Source of the DNA: Streptomyces profundus
GTDB taxonomy: Bacteria; Actinomycetota; Actinomycetes; Streptomycetales; Streptomycetaceae
DNA length: 64,000 bases
Reading direction: 5' to 3'
Assembly (NCBI RefSeq): GCF_020740535.1
Contig: NZ_CP082362.1
Span: 930,001 to 994,000 of the forward strand
Both the position numbers and the translations under genes were made by a program. A model generated the notes under the pieces. That model did no database searches and was not told the origin of the DNA. It saw nothing but the letters and a program-made list of their open reading frames with translations. Shown piece after piece: positions 17,107 through 25,464 of the stretch; position 1 is the stretch's first letter, and each line of letters starts with the position of its first letter.

Positions 17107-18006
17107 TCACGGTAGTCGCCGGATCGCGAGCGGGTCGGGGACGGGGGGCGGCGCGGCGCGGGCGGCGGGCGTGGGGACGCGTTCCAGCACCCCGCCGGCG
17201 AACGCGTCGTACAGCGGCAGGGTCTCCAGATGGACATAGCCGATGTGGCAGTCGCAGACGGCCAGCGGGCAGGCCCTGGGCGCGAGGGCGGCGCGGTAGG
17301 AGCCGTCGTAGAGGTTGCCGAGCTCGGCGGGGACGAAGTGGCAGCGGCGGACCGTGCCTTCGCCGTCCACGGAGATCACGGTGTCGCCGGTGCGGCAGGC
17401 GCGGCCGGCGGAGCGGTGCGGGTTGCGGCTGAACGGGAAGAGCGGATCGAGCGCCGTCCACGCGTCGGCCTCGTCGTCGGCGTAGCGGTGGCCCTCGGCC
17501 GCGTTCACCCAGAGGTAGACCGGCGGCGGCAGTTCGGCGCGCAACCGGCGTGCGGGGGCGAGGTGTTCGGGGAGGCCGACGACGCCGACGCTGAACCGGA
17601 TGCCCAGCTCGGCCAGGCGGCGGGTCTTGGTGAGGAAGCGGTCGTAGGGCGTCTGTCCCGGGTGGTAGGTGCACCACAGGGCGAGGGTGTCGGGGTCGGC
17701 GTCGGCCAGCCAGTCGGTGCGGCAGCTGAGGTTGGTCTGGATGGCGACCCGCGCCACATGCGGCTGGTGCGAGAGGTCGACGAGGGCGCGGCGGTACCAG
17801 GATCGGGTCAGGCCCTCGCCCCAGGGGGTGAAGAGGAGCGAGAGGCGTTCCTCGGGCTCGGTGGCGACCCAGCTGGTGAACCGCTCCAGGGCGGCCCGGT
17901 CCGTGCGGAGCTGCTCGGCGCTGTCCCGCCGCTTGGCGAACGGGCAGTAGGGGCAGTCGAGATCGCAGGAGGCGAGCGGGCCCCGGTAGAGGATGGTCAG
18001 GTGCAC
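17107..18006 (-). CDS. STM4011 family radical SAM protein
   Basis: The 299-residue radical SAM enzyme has CxxxCxxC at residues 14-21 (C14, C18, C21). The GTG start at 18006 lies four bases after the STM4012 stop. Its C-terminal ~90 residues hold more cysteines (RRCHF and CPLAVCDCHIGY), resembling the auxiliary Fe-S region of SPASM-type enzymes. That suggests additional clusters and a peptide- or sugar-type substrate. The family is named after a Salmonella locus; I know of no established reaction. It sits inside an operon with STM4012, STM4013, STM4014 and STM4015 homologues. Confidence 0.9.
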   Translation of the reverse strand: MHLTILYRGPLASCDLDCPYCPFAKRRDSAEQLRTDRAALERFTSWVATEPEERLSLLFTPWGEGLTRSWYRRALVDLSHQPHVARVAIQTNLSCRTDWLADADPDTLALWCTYHPGQTPYDRFLTKTRRLAELGIRFSVGVVGLPEHLAPARRLRAELPPPVYLWVNAAEGHRYADDEADAWTALDPLFPFSRNPHRSAGRACRTGDTVISVDGEGTVRRCHFVPAELGNLYDGSYRAALAPRACPLAVCDCHIGYVHLETLPLYDAFAGGVLERVPTPAARAAPPPVPDPLAIRRLP

Positions 18007-18010
18007 GGCG

Positions 18011-19369
18011 TCACCTCGGCTCGTGGGCGGCCATCGCCGCGCGCACTTCGGGCGAGAAGAAGACGGGGCCGACGGCGTCCGAGTGGGCCAGCCCTTCGGG
18101 CGAGAGGCGCAGCAGCCCCGGGGCGTCGCCGGCCAGCCAGCCCAGGGCGGCCACCGCCGCCAGCTCGGCGGGGAAGTCCTGGTGCGGGTCGGAGCCGAAC
18201 CGGGCGCGGTAGTCGTCGACGGCGAGTCCTTCGGCCTGGAGCAGGGACTGGAGCAGATGGCGGCGTCTGGCCTCGCCGGCGTCGACGGCGCGGCCGTGCT
18301 CGGCGCGGCTGAAGTCCTCGGTGGCGGTGTAGGCGTCGATGATGCCTCGGATCTCCCGCATGTCGACCGCGTAGTCGAAGGAGTAGTGCAGCGTGGAGGT
18401 GTAGGAGCGGGCGCCGCAGCCGAGACCGATCATGCCGTCGGTCTGGCAGGCGTAGTCGTCGGGGCCCTGGGCGGGCGCGTCGACGCGACGGAACATCCGC
18501 ATCGACGCCTGTTGGTAGCCGTGGGCCAGCAGATGGTCCCGGCCCTCGCAGTAACGGCGCAGCCGGGTCTCGTCCCAGGCGAGGTCGGCGGCGAGCCGGT
18601 CGGGGTGGCGGCCGAGGCCGGTCAACGGGCGGACATAGAGCGGGTAGAGGTAGATCTCCTCGGGCCGCCAGGCCAGGGCGGCGTCCAGGGAGTGGCGCCA
18701 ACTGGCCGCCGTCTGACCGTCGATGCCGTAGATCAGGTCGATGTTCAGGACGGGGATGCGGGCGTCGCGGATCCGGCCGATGGCCGACTCGACGTCGGCC
18801 CGCCGCTGTGGGCGGACGGCGGCCCGCGCCTCGCTGTCGACAAAGCTCTGCACGCCGAGGCTGAGCCGGGTGGCGCCGCGCTCGGCGAGGACGGCGAGCC
18901 GGTCGGCCGTCGCGGTGGCCGGGGACGCCTCGACCGACAGCGGGATCGTCCGCAGATCGGCGCCCATGCGCTGTTCGGCGATGTCGCAGAGCCGGGACAG
19001 TTCGTCGGCCGTCAGGAAGGTGGGGGTGCCGCCGCCGAACGCGGCGTTGGAGAACCGGAGCGGCTCGCCGTCGCCGAGCGCCTCGCGCACCGCGACGGCC
19101 TGCCGCTCCAGGGCGTCGAGGTAGCGGCCGGTCAGCCCGTCGGGCGCGCCGACCCGGGTGAACAGGTTGCAGAAGCCGCAGCGCACCTCGCAGAACGGTA
19201 TGTGCGCGTACAGCGAGAGCGCCCGCCTGGACTCCCCGGCCCACAGGTCGGCGAGCCGGGGCCGGTCGGGGAGCGCCCGGTAGGCGGTCTTGTGCGGGTA
19301 GGCGTACACGTAGTGCTGATAGGGGCGTTGCCGGGGGAGCTGGTGGGTGGGCGCGGCGGCGACGGTCAT
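18011..19369 (-). CDS. STM4012 family radical SAM protein (HemW-like)
   Basis: The ~452-residue protein resembles HemW/oxygen-independent coproporphyrinogen oxidase relatives. CxxxCxxC is at C60, C64 and C67 (HIPFCEVRCGFC) and the GGGTPT motif follows near residue 115. Conserved HemW-like blocks continue as LSLGVQSF and IDLIYGI. ATG at 19369 overlaps the STM4013 stop as ATGA, indicating translational coupling. The extra C-terminal domain (after about 330) is like HemW. It is probably not a heme biosynthesis enzyme here. Reaction unknown. Confidence 0.92.
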   Translation of the reverse strand: MTVAAAPTHQLPRQRPYQHYVYAYPHKTAYRALPDRPRLADLWAGESRRALSLYAHIPFCEVRCGFCNLFTRVGAPDGLTGRYLDALERQAVAVREALGDGEPLRFSNAAFGGGTPTFLTADELSRLCDIAEQRMGADLRTIPLSVEASPATATADRLAVLAERGATRLSLGVQSFVDSEARAAVRPQRRADVESAIGRIRDARIPVLNIDLIYGIDGQTAASWRHSLDAALAWRPEEIYLYPLYVRPLTGLGRHPDRLAADLAWDETRLRRYCEGRDHLLAHGYQQASMRMFRRVDAPAQGPDDYACQTDGMIGLGCGARSYTSTLHYSFDYAVDMREIRGIIDAYTATEDFSRAEHGRAVDAGEARRRHLLQSLLQAEGLAVDDYRARFGSDPHQDFPAELAAVAALGWLAGDAPGLLRLSPEGLAHSDAVGPVFFSPEVRAAMAAHEPR

Positions 19370-20250
19370 GCGGGTGGCTCCAGGAAGAAGTGGCGGTAGG
19401 GGACGGTCCACACCGAGGGGTGGCCGAGGCGGTGCCCGGTGTAGCCGTCGTCCCCGTAGGCGGTGCCGTGGTCGGAGCAGACGATGGCGAAGCAGCGGCG
19501 ACGGGAGCGCATCGCGTCGAAGAGGCGGCCCACCTGGCGGTCGACGTACTCCAGGGCCGCCGCGTGGCTGGCCAGGCTGTCGCCCGCCTCCCGGGTGGCG
19601 CCCGGCAGGTGGAACCAGTTGGGCTGATGCAGCGCCGAGACGTTGAGGAAGAGGAACAGCCGCCGCTCGGCCGGCAGTTCGGCGACGATCCGCTCGACGC
19701 GGGCGATCTGCGCCTCGAAGGAGGTGGGGGAAGCGACGGAGAACTCCGGCTCCCAGTGGCTCTCCCGGAACAGTCCGGGCAGGACGCTGCCGAGGGCACC
19801 CCGCTTGTTGAAGAAGCCGACGCCGCCGACACAGACGGTGTGGTAGCCCCGGTCGGCGAGCGCCGTCACCAGGTCGGGGGCGTCGAAGACGAAGGTGCGG
19901 CCGGCGGTGGTCTCGCTGCCGCCGAACCTGGCGGCGAAGAGGCGCGCGTGGCGTCCGGGAGCGGCCGGCGTGGGCAGGAAGCCGGCGAAGATGGCCTGGT
20001 GCGAGGCGTAGGTGAAGTTGCCGGGCGCGTGCCGCTCCTCCCAGACGCCGCCCGGCAGATGGGCGGCCAGGTGCGGCAGGCGCCCCTCGGCGGCCAACTC
20101 CCGGGCCACGTCGTACCGGAGCGTGTCGAGCGTGAGCAGCAGCAGGTCGTCACGGCCGACCACCTCGTTCATGTCCGGATCATCAGCGGGATGAACGGGA
20201 TGAACGGGATCAACGGGGTCAGCGAGACGAGCGGGATCAACGGGCCGCAT
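19366..20250 (-). CDS. STM4013/SEN3800 family hydrolase (alkaline phosphatase superfamily)
   Basis: This ~294-residue metal-dependent hydrolase is related to sulfatases and phosphatases. Metal-binding DTLRYD appears near the N-terminus (LLLTLDTLRYD) and SDHG in VCSDHGTAYGDD near the C-terminus. A FTYASHQAIFAGF segment occupies the place of the catalytic Ser/Thr/Cys. ATG at 20250 has GAAGGAG five bases upstream and overlaps the STM4014 stop by 14 bases; the alternative 20172 lacks a ribosome site. The resulting N-terminal extension is a DPVHPV-type repeat. No formylglycine C/S-x-P-x-R motif is seen, so phosphatase or phosphodiesterase chemistry is possible. Confidence 0.9.
   Translation of the reverse strand: MRPVDPARLADPVDPVHPVHPADDPDMNEVVGRDDLLLLTLDTLRYDVARELAAEGRLPHLAAHLPGGVWEERHAPGNFTYASHQAIFAGFLPTPAAPGRHARLFAARFGGSETTAGRTFVFDAPDLVTALADRGYHTVCVGGVGFFNKRGALGSVLPGLFRESHWEPEFSVASPTSFEAQIARVERIVAELPAERRLFLFLNVSALHQPNWFHLPGATREAGDSLASHAAALEYVDRQVGRLFDAMRSRRRCFAIVCSDHGTAYGDDGYTGHRLGHPSVWTVPYRHFFLEPPA
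20191..20217. repeat. 9-bp tandem repeats at STM4013 N-terminus
   Basis: Three in-frame 9-bp units (atgaacggg, atgaacggg, atcaacggg on the plus strand) encode the HPV/DPV repeat at the STM4013 N-terminus; another copy at 20236-20244 overlaps the STM4014 stop codon. Confidence 0.85.
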
Positions 20251-21370
20251 GGTCGCTCCTTCGTCGGTCCTGGAACGGGGCGCCCCGGTGGACGGCGGCG
20301 ACCTGGGCGGCGTAGGTGTCCAACGTCTCGGCCCCACTGCCCGGCAGGCCCGTCAGCCCGGGCAGCAGATCGCCGAAGGCGTTGACCTCGCCGACGGCGA
20401 ACCGCCGCCAGCCGGCGGCCGGCAGCAGGTCGACGCCGACGCAGAGCGTGCCGGGGAAGCAGGCGGCGGCCCGCTCGCAGATCTCCAGGGCCCGCGCCCA
20501 CGCGGCGCCGGCCCGTGCGACGACCTCCGTCATATCCCCTCGGGAGCCGCCCAGATGGAGGTTGGTGAGCGGGTGCCGGCTGGTGCGGACCACGGCGTGG
20601 GTGGCCCGGCCGGCGACCACCACCAGGCGCAGATCGGCCGATCCGCCCCGGAGGGCGGCCTTGGGCAGCCAGCGCTCGACGTGCAGCCCTTCGGGCGCCA
20701 GGGCGTCGACGATGCCGGCGATGGTCCGCTCGTCGACGAGCCGGCGCATCCGCAGGGAGTTGTGGAGCCGCCCCTCGGGGGTGACCTCGATCGGGGTGGT
20801 GGCCTTGAGCCGGCCGGATCGGCTGGTCTCCAGGGCCAGCACGCCGGATCCGGACGAGCCATGGGCGGGTTTGACGAAGACCCGCGCGAAGCCGGGCTCC
20901 CCGGTGATCGTCCTGATGTCGTCCCAGCCGCGCACCGGCCGGGCCAGCCCCGAGGTGGGGGACGGCGGGACGGGCACGCCGGCCGCCGCCAGCCTCGCGT
21001 GGCAGCGCCGCTTGTCGAACAGGACGGCCAGCTCGTCCGGATCGTCGAGGCGCCGCCCGCCGCGCAGCGAGCGGACGGCGGCCAGGAAGCGGGCGTACCA
21101 GAGCGCGGAGCCCTCCACCCGCGTCGGGTCGGCGGCGCCCCGCAGCGCGCGGTCGACCTCGGCGTTCTCGCCCGGCGAGTCCAGCCGCACGATCTCGTGG
21201 TCGGCGAAGGCGTGCCCGCCCTCGCGCAGGACGTCCTGCCAGGGGACGACGCGGGGCGGCGCGGCGCCGGCGGCCCCGGCCGCCGCCAGGAACCGCGTCA
21301 CCCGCCGGTTCTCCGGGTTGCCGACGACCGCCCACGCGCGCGGCTGGGGCGCCGGCCGGGCGCTACTCAC
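20237..21370 (-). CDS. STM4014 family ATP-grasp-like protein
   Basis: The ~377-residue protein looks like an ATP-grasp ligase. A nucleotide-binding hairpin DKRRCHARLAAAGVPVPPS leads to the Gly-rich loop VFVKPAHGSSGSGV. A Mg-binding segment near the C-terminus (AVGEVNAFGDLLPGL) supplies Glu and Asn. GTG at 21370 overlaps the STM4015 stop by eight bases. ATP-grasp enzymes join a carboxylate to an amine or thiol. In this operon it could build a peptide or conjugate bond on the product handled by the radical SAM enzymes. Substrate unknown. Confidence 0.88.
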   Translation of the reverse strand: MSSARPAPQPRAWAVVGNPENRRVTRFLAAAGAAGAAPPRVVPWQDVLREGGHAFADHEIVRLDSPGENAEVDRALRGAADPTRVEGSALWYARFLAAVRSLRGGRRLDDPDELAVLFDKRRCHARLAAAGVPVPPSPTSGLARPVRGWDDIRTITGEPGFARVFVKPAHGSSGSGVLALETSRSGRLKATTPIEVTPEGRLHNSLRMRRLVDERTIAGIVDALAPEGLHVERWLPKAALRGGSADLRLVVVAGRATHAVVRTSRHPLTNLHLGGSRGDMTEVVARAGAAWARALEICERAAACFPGTLCVGVDLLPAAGWRRFAVGEVNAFGDLLPGLTGLPGSGAETLDTYAAQVAAVHRGAPFQDRRRSDHAAR

Positions 21371-22340
21371 CCACCGCGACGAAGCGCCACTGGTTGCCGT
21401 CGGCATCCTCGTCCTCGTCGAATTCGGCGCCGCCATGGTCGAGATCGAGCTGGACACCCGCCGGCTCCAGTGTCTCGCGCAGCCGGGTGAGGAGCTTGCC
21501 GCTGATGTAGTTGTGCGACAGGTCGAGCGAGCTGAGATGGGTCAGCGGCTGGCCGGTGAGCAGCGCGGACGCCCCCTCGTCGGTGAGCACACCCATCGAC
21601 AGGTCCAGCGAGTCGAGCCTGGCCACCACGGGCGCGGCGGCCACGGCGGCACAGATCGCGTCCTGCAACACGCTGTTGCACAGGCTCAGATGCCTCAACG
21701 CCGGAAGCCGGACGCCGGAGAAGATCGGCGCGAGATCGTCGATGTCGGCGTCGCCGCCGTACTCCGGGGTGCCGAGCCACAGATCGAGGTGGACCAGGGC
21801 GGGCAGGTCGCTGGCGGCGACGCCGCGCACCGCCGCGGCCGGCATCCCGCCCGTCTCGATGACGAGCCGGCGGAGCGCCTCGTGCCGGATCGGGGAGAAC
21901 GACAGGTCCGTACCGCCGCGCACGCCGAACTCCTCCAGCGCGGGGAACGCCTCCAGCACATCCGTGACCCGGCCCTGGTAGATCCAGGAGATCTCGGCCT
22001 CCTCCATCACGATGTCGCCGAGGAACACGGCGCGCAGCGCGGTGAGTCGGTCGCGCACCCCGACCAGGGCCTCGATCACGCGTTCAGGGCCGTTCTCGTA
22101 CGCCTCGCCCCAGACGCCGACGATCAGCGCCCGCACCTGGCTGAGGTCGACGGTGTCCGCGAACCTGGCGAACCTGGCCGTCCACTCCTCGTCGTCGTCG
22201 CCGTACGGCTCGACCGCGATCCGCCAGGCCACCGCGTCGGCGGCGGGCAGTTGGGCCACGTCCTTCGGCTCCCGGGGTTCGGCCGGGAAGTCGAAGGCGG
22301 GCAGGCCGTGAAAGTCCTGCAAGTGGTTCCCGATGGTCAT
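21363..22340 (-). CDS. STM4015 family leucine-rich repeat protein
   Basis: The 325-residue protein begins MTIGNHLQDFHGLPAF and is rich in leucine-rich repeats in its second half (LVHLDLWLG, LRHLSLCNS, LDSLDLSMG, LSSLDLSHN). LRR domains bind proteins, suggesting a scaffold, immunity or partner-recognition role rather than catalysis. ATG at 22340 has GAGGAA about ten bases upstream. It is the first gene of the minus-strand operon; its promoter is in the 169-base gap shared with the divergent 22510 gene. Confidence 0.9.
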   Translation of the reverse strand: MTIGNHLQDFHGLPAFDFPAEPREPKDVAQLPAADAVAWRIAVEPYGDDDEEWTARFARFADTVDLSQVRALIVGVWGEAYENGPERVIEALVGVRDRLTALRAVFLGDIVMEEAEISWIYQGRVTDVLEAFPALEEFGVRGGTDLSFSPIRHEALRRLVIETGGMPAAAVRGVAASDLPALVHLDLWLGTPEYGGDADIDDLAPIFSGVRLPALRHLSLCNSVLQDAICAAVAAAPVVARLDSLDLSMGVLTDEGASALLTGQPLTHLSSLDLSHNYISGKLLTRLRETLEPAGVQLDLDHGGAEFDEDEDADGNQWRFVAVGE

Positions 22341-22509
22341 GCTGCGCCCGTTCCTCGTCGTCGGTCGTCGGACAGTACGGGAGTTCTACCAAGTGCCACT
22401 GACAGCGCCGTCGGTGACCCCGTGTCCGGCGGCCGGGGACGGTCGATTGTCAGTGCCTCCGCCTACTGTCCGTGGCGTGGCACATCGGGTGCCGCGGGGA
22501 GGGAGATCC

Positions 22510-22836
22510 ATGTATCGACAGGGAGATGTGCTGATCGTGCCGTTGGCGGCGGAGGCGGTGCCGGCCGACGCGCTGGAGGCGGAGTCGGAGCCGAGGGACG
22601 GGCGCGGCCGGCTGGTGTTGGCCCTCGGCGAGGTGACGGGCCACGCGCACGCGGTGGTGGGCCCCGGGCGGTTGATCCGGGAGGGCGGCGCCTTCGGGCC
22701 GGCGCTGCTCCATGTGCCGGACGGCGCCCGGGTGGTGCACGAGGAGCACGCGGTCATCCCGCTGCCCCGGGGCTGGTACCGGGTGGTGCGGCAGCGCGAG
22801 TACGTGCCGGGCTCGGTCCGCGTGGTCGCGGACTGA
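22510..22836 (+). CDS. Small conserved protein preceding a DUF6745-like gene
   Basis: This is a 108-residue soluble protein of unknown function. It opens MYRQGDVLIVPL and contains the His-rich segment GEVTGHAHAV and the downstream HEEHAVIPLPRGWYRVVRQREY. The several histidines could bind a metal. The start is firm because GGGAGGGAG lies just upstream of ATG 22510. It diverges from the STM4015 operon and is followed 134 bases later by the DUF6745-like gene. I recall this pair occurring together in other actinomycetes. Confidence 0.8.
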   Translation: MYRQGDVLIVPLAAEAVPADALEAESEPRDGRGRLVLALGEVTGHAHAVVGPGRLIREGGAFGPALLHVPDGARVVHEEHAVIPLPRGWYRVVRQREYVPGSVRVVAD

Positions 22837-22970
22837 CCGGACGATCCGGCGTCAGGACGGACACCGGGCAACGCCAGAAGACACCGCGCGACACCGCAGC
22901 ACGGCAACCCAGCAGCACAGCACATCGGCACATCGGCACGGGATTTCGGGAACACGGAGGCACGGGGCAC

Positions 22971-24062
22971 ATGGGACACGCGGTCATGCGACACGGGGAT
23001 CACGGCGACCTGCTGGGCGGGGACGCGTCGCGGGGACGGCCAGGCGCCGAGGCCGGGGGCGAGCCGACGGGCTGGCGCTCGGTGGCGGCGGCCACCGGGC
23101 CCGGGGCGCGGGACGCCGCCGAGGCGGGGGTCAGGCTCGCGTATCGGCGGGCGGGGCTGGCGGAGCCCGAGCGGCTGCGGTGGGTGGATTCGCCGCTGGC
23201 GGCGGTCCGGCTGCTGCGGGAGGAGGCCGGGCGCACCGGCGCCAGCGTGCGGCGCGCCCTCCGCGACGAGCCCCTTGCGGCCCAACGTGAGCTGATGCAC
23301 GACCGGTTGGGCCCGACGGGCTGGAGCACGCACTGGCGGGCCACGGGCGCCGATCTGTGGGAGACGACGGCCCCGCTGGTGGAGCGGATCAGGTCGGCGG
23401 TGATCGCGGCGTCGGCGCCCCGGCCCAGGGACGAGGCGGCGATCCGCGTCCTGCTGTTGGACGCGGTGCTCGGCCAGCACGAGGCGGCCTGGCTGAGCGC
23501 GTTGGACCCGGGCCCGGGCTCCGGGCTCGACGGTCTCGCGGTGGTGGCCAACTCGGCGGGCTGGTGGTGGCCCTACGAGAACGTGGTGGTGCTCAGCGAG
23601 CGGCCCGTCGAGCTGTGGCGGGACGAGGCCGGCCGGCTGGACCGCTCGGACGGGCCGGCGCTGGCGTACCCGGACGGCTTCGCGCTGCACGCCTGGCGCG
23701 GGCTGCCGGTGCCGGGCGAGTTCCTCAAGCGGCTGGACACGTTGACTCCCGCGCTGATCCGGGAGGAGGAGAACGCGGAGCTGCGCCGTGTGATGCTCGA
23801 ACACTACGGCTACGACCGCTATTTGACGGAGTCGGGCGCCGAGCCGGTCCACCGCGACGAGACGGGGGTCCTCTGGCGCATAGCGCTGCCGGGCGACGAG
23901 GACGTGGCGATGGTCGAGGTGGTCAACTCCACGCCGGAGCCCGACGGCACCAACCGCACCTACTGGCTGCGGGTGCCCCCGCGCACGAGGACCGCGCGCG
24001 AGGGCGTGGCCTGGACGTTCGGCCTGGAGGCGGATACCTATGCGCCGCTGCGGCAGACCTGA
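22971..24062 (+). CDS. DUF6745-like protein of unknown function
   Basis: The ~363-residue protein has an N-terminal Ala/Arg-rich region and a conserved C-terminal half. Landmarks are WWWPYENVVVLSERP, RSDGPALAYPDGFALHAWRGLPVP, MLEHYGYDRYLTESGAEPVHRDETG and the tail TFGLEADTYAP. This pattern fits DUF6745. No catalytic motif or signal peptide is seen. ATG at 22971 has GGAGG ten bases upstream. The long upstream open frame (back to 20316) is a shadow of the STM4014/STM4015 genes. It is paired with the small 22510 gene. Confidence 0.8.
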   Translation: MGHAVMRHGDHGDLLGGDASRGRPGAEAGGEPTGWRSVAAATGPGARDAAEAGVRLAYRRAGLAEPERLRWVDSPLAAVRLLREEAGRTGASVRRALRDEPLAAQRELMHDRLGPTGWSTHWRATGADLWETTAPLVERIRSAVIAASAPRPRDEAAIRVLLLDAVLGQHEAAWLSALDPGPGSGLDGLAVVANSAGWWWPYENVVVLSERPVELWRDEAGRLDRSDGPALAYPDGFALHAWRGLPVPGEFLKRLDTLTPALIREEENAELRRVMLEHYGYDRYLTESGAEPVHRDETGVLWRIALPGDEDVAMVEVVNSTPEPDGTNRTYWLRVPPRTRTAREGVAWTFGLEADTYAPLRQT

Positions 24063-24074
24063 TCGGGGGCGCGG

Positions 24075-24090
24075 GGGCGGCGGGCCGCCC
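24075..24090. terminator. Short GC hairpin between convergent genes
   Basis: GGGCGG and CCGCCC (24075-24080, 24085-24090) form a 6-bp stem with a 4-base loop in the 73-base gap between the DUF6745-like and GH53 genes. Confidence 0.45.
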
Positions 24091-24135
24091 GGGGGCCCGG
24101 TCCTGGGGTGGCTCCGCCGCCTGTGCCGCGTCCTG

Positions 24136-25260
24136 CTACCAGCCGGCCGCCGGCAGCACCCGGCCGTCGTAGTCGAAGACGGCCTGGTTCTCCCAGGCGT
24201 TGCCGGAGGACGGGTCGGCCGGGTCCCAGCCGTTGCCGGCCACGGCGGTCCAGGCCGGCTCCCAGTAGAAGACGCCCAGGCCCCTTCCGCCGGGCACCCC
24301 GGCGACCACGGCGCTGATGTCGCGCAGCCAGCGTTGCTGTCCTTCGGGGGTGGCGGGGTAGCCGGCGACCAGTTGGGACTCCTCGCCGATGATGTCCGCG
24401 TGGTCGTCGTGGCTGCCCAGCCGGAACGGGTAGGCGGTCTCGGCCACCAGCACATCCCGGTCGTAGCGGGCCACCACGTCGCGGAGGTTGTGGTCCAGCT
24501 CGGCCAGGGTGCCGTGCCAGTACCCGTAGAAGGAGAGCGCGACCACGTCGAACGGCACGTTCCTGGCCACCGCGTTGTCGAACCACCAGCGGGTGCCGCC
24601 GTTGTCGCCGCCCTCCGCCAGGTGCAGCGCCAGGGTGGTGCTCGGGGACACCTCCCTGGCGGCCTCGGCGCCGACGGTGAGCAGTTCGGCGAGCCGGTCG
24701 AAGTTCTCGCTGGAGCCGTCGGGCCAGAGCATCCCGGCGTTGATCTCGTTGCCGATCTGGGCCATGTCGGCCGGGGTGCCCTGGTCGACGAGCGCGCCCA
24801 GCACGGCGCGGGTGTGGTCGCGGACGGCCTGGTCGAGCCCGGCCGCGTCCAGACCGGCCCAGGCCGCGGGCTTGTGCTGCTGCCCGGGGTCGGCCCAGCT
24901 GTCGGAGTAGTGGAAGTCCACCAGCGTCCGCATCCCCAGGGCGTGGGCCCGGGCGGCGAGGCCCGCGACCCGCGCGGTGTCGTGGTAGCCGTCCGGGGAG
25001 TTCACCCACACCTTCAGCCGCACCCAGTTGGCGCCGTTCCCCTGGAGGATGCGCAGCGCGTCGTCCGCCGTTCCGTCCGCGTGCCGGAAGACCGCGCCCA
25101 ACTCCTCGCCCTTGGGCAGCGAGGAGACGTCCACGCCCCTGATCGGGCCGTCGGCGGCCGGTGCCGCGTGCGCGGCCCCGCCCTGGAGCAGCGGCCAGGC
25201 CAGCGGTGCTGCGAGGGCGGCGCCCGATGCGCGAAGGACGGTTCGCCTGCTGGTGCTCAT
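24136..25260 (-). CDS. Arabinogalactan endo-beta-1,4-galactanase (GH53), secreted
   Basis: The enzyme cleaves beta-1,4-galactan (type I arabinogalactan, a pectin side chain). The 374-residue protein has a Tat-like signal peptide (RRTVLRASG, then a hydrophobic core ending near AHA). The GH53 barrel follows, with the acid/base Glu in QIGNEINAG and the nucleophile Glu in LVAETAYPF. FHYSDSWADPGQQHKP is a family hallmark. It lies downstream of the GH42 gene (204 bases apart) and belongs to the galactan locus controlled by the LacI protein at 30829. ATG at 25260 follows a purine-rich stretch. Confidence 0.95.
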   Translation of the reverse strand: MSTSRRTVLRASGAALAAPLAWPLLQGGAAHAAPAADGPIRGVDVSSLPKGEELGAVFRHADGTADDALRILQGNGANWVRLKVWVNSPDGYHDTARVAGLAARAHALGMRTLVDFHYSDSWADPGQQHKPAAWAGLDAAGLDQAVRDHTRAVLGALVDQGTPADMAQIGNEINAGMLWPDGSSENFDRLAELLTVGAEAAREVSPSTTLALHLAEGGDNGGTRWWFDNAVARNVPFDVVALSFYGYWHGTLAELDHNLRDVVARYDRDVLVAETAYPFRLGSHDDHADIIGEESQLVAGYPATPEGQQRWLRDISAVVAGVPGGRGLGVFYWEPAWTAVAGNGWDPADPSSGNAWENQAVFDYDGRVLPAAGW

Positions 25261-25330
25261 CTCGAACTCCTCTGTCCGATACCGGATGTACCTGAGTTGA
25301 CTGAGTTGCCGAACATGCCGAACGTGCCGG

Positions 25331-25349
25331 GCCCGCGGGCCCCGCGGGC
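25331..25349. terminator. GC hairpin downstream of the GH42 gene
   Basis: GCCCGCGG (25331-25338) and CCGCGGGC (25342-25349) form a perfect 8-bp stem with a 3-base loop in the 204-base gap between the GH42 and GH53 genes. Confidence 0.45.
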
Positions 25350-25464
25350 GTCATGGCGGCTGCCGGGGCCGCCGGTTCTGTCGATCTGTCTCCCGCCCGG
25401 CGAACCGCCCGGTCGCCCGGCGGGCAGTCGCCCCGGCACCCGGCCGGCGCCCCGGCGGTCGCCG

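Noticed and set aside
20316..22970. 5' part of a 1248-codon plus-strand frame ending at 24062
   Set aside because: Only the segment from 22971 is protein-like; the rest is antisense to the STM4014/STM4015 genes.
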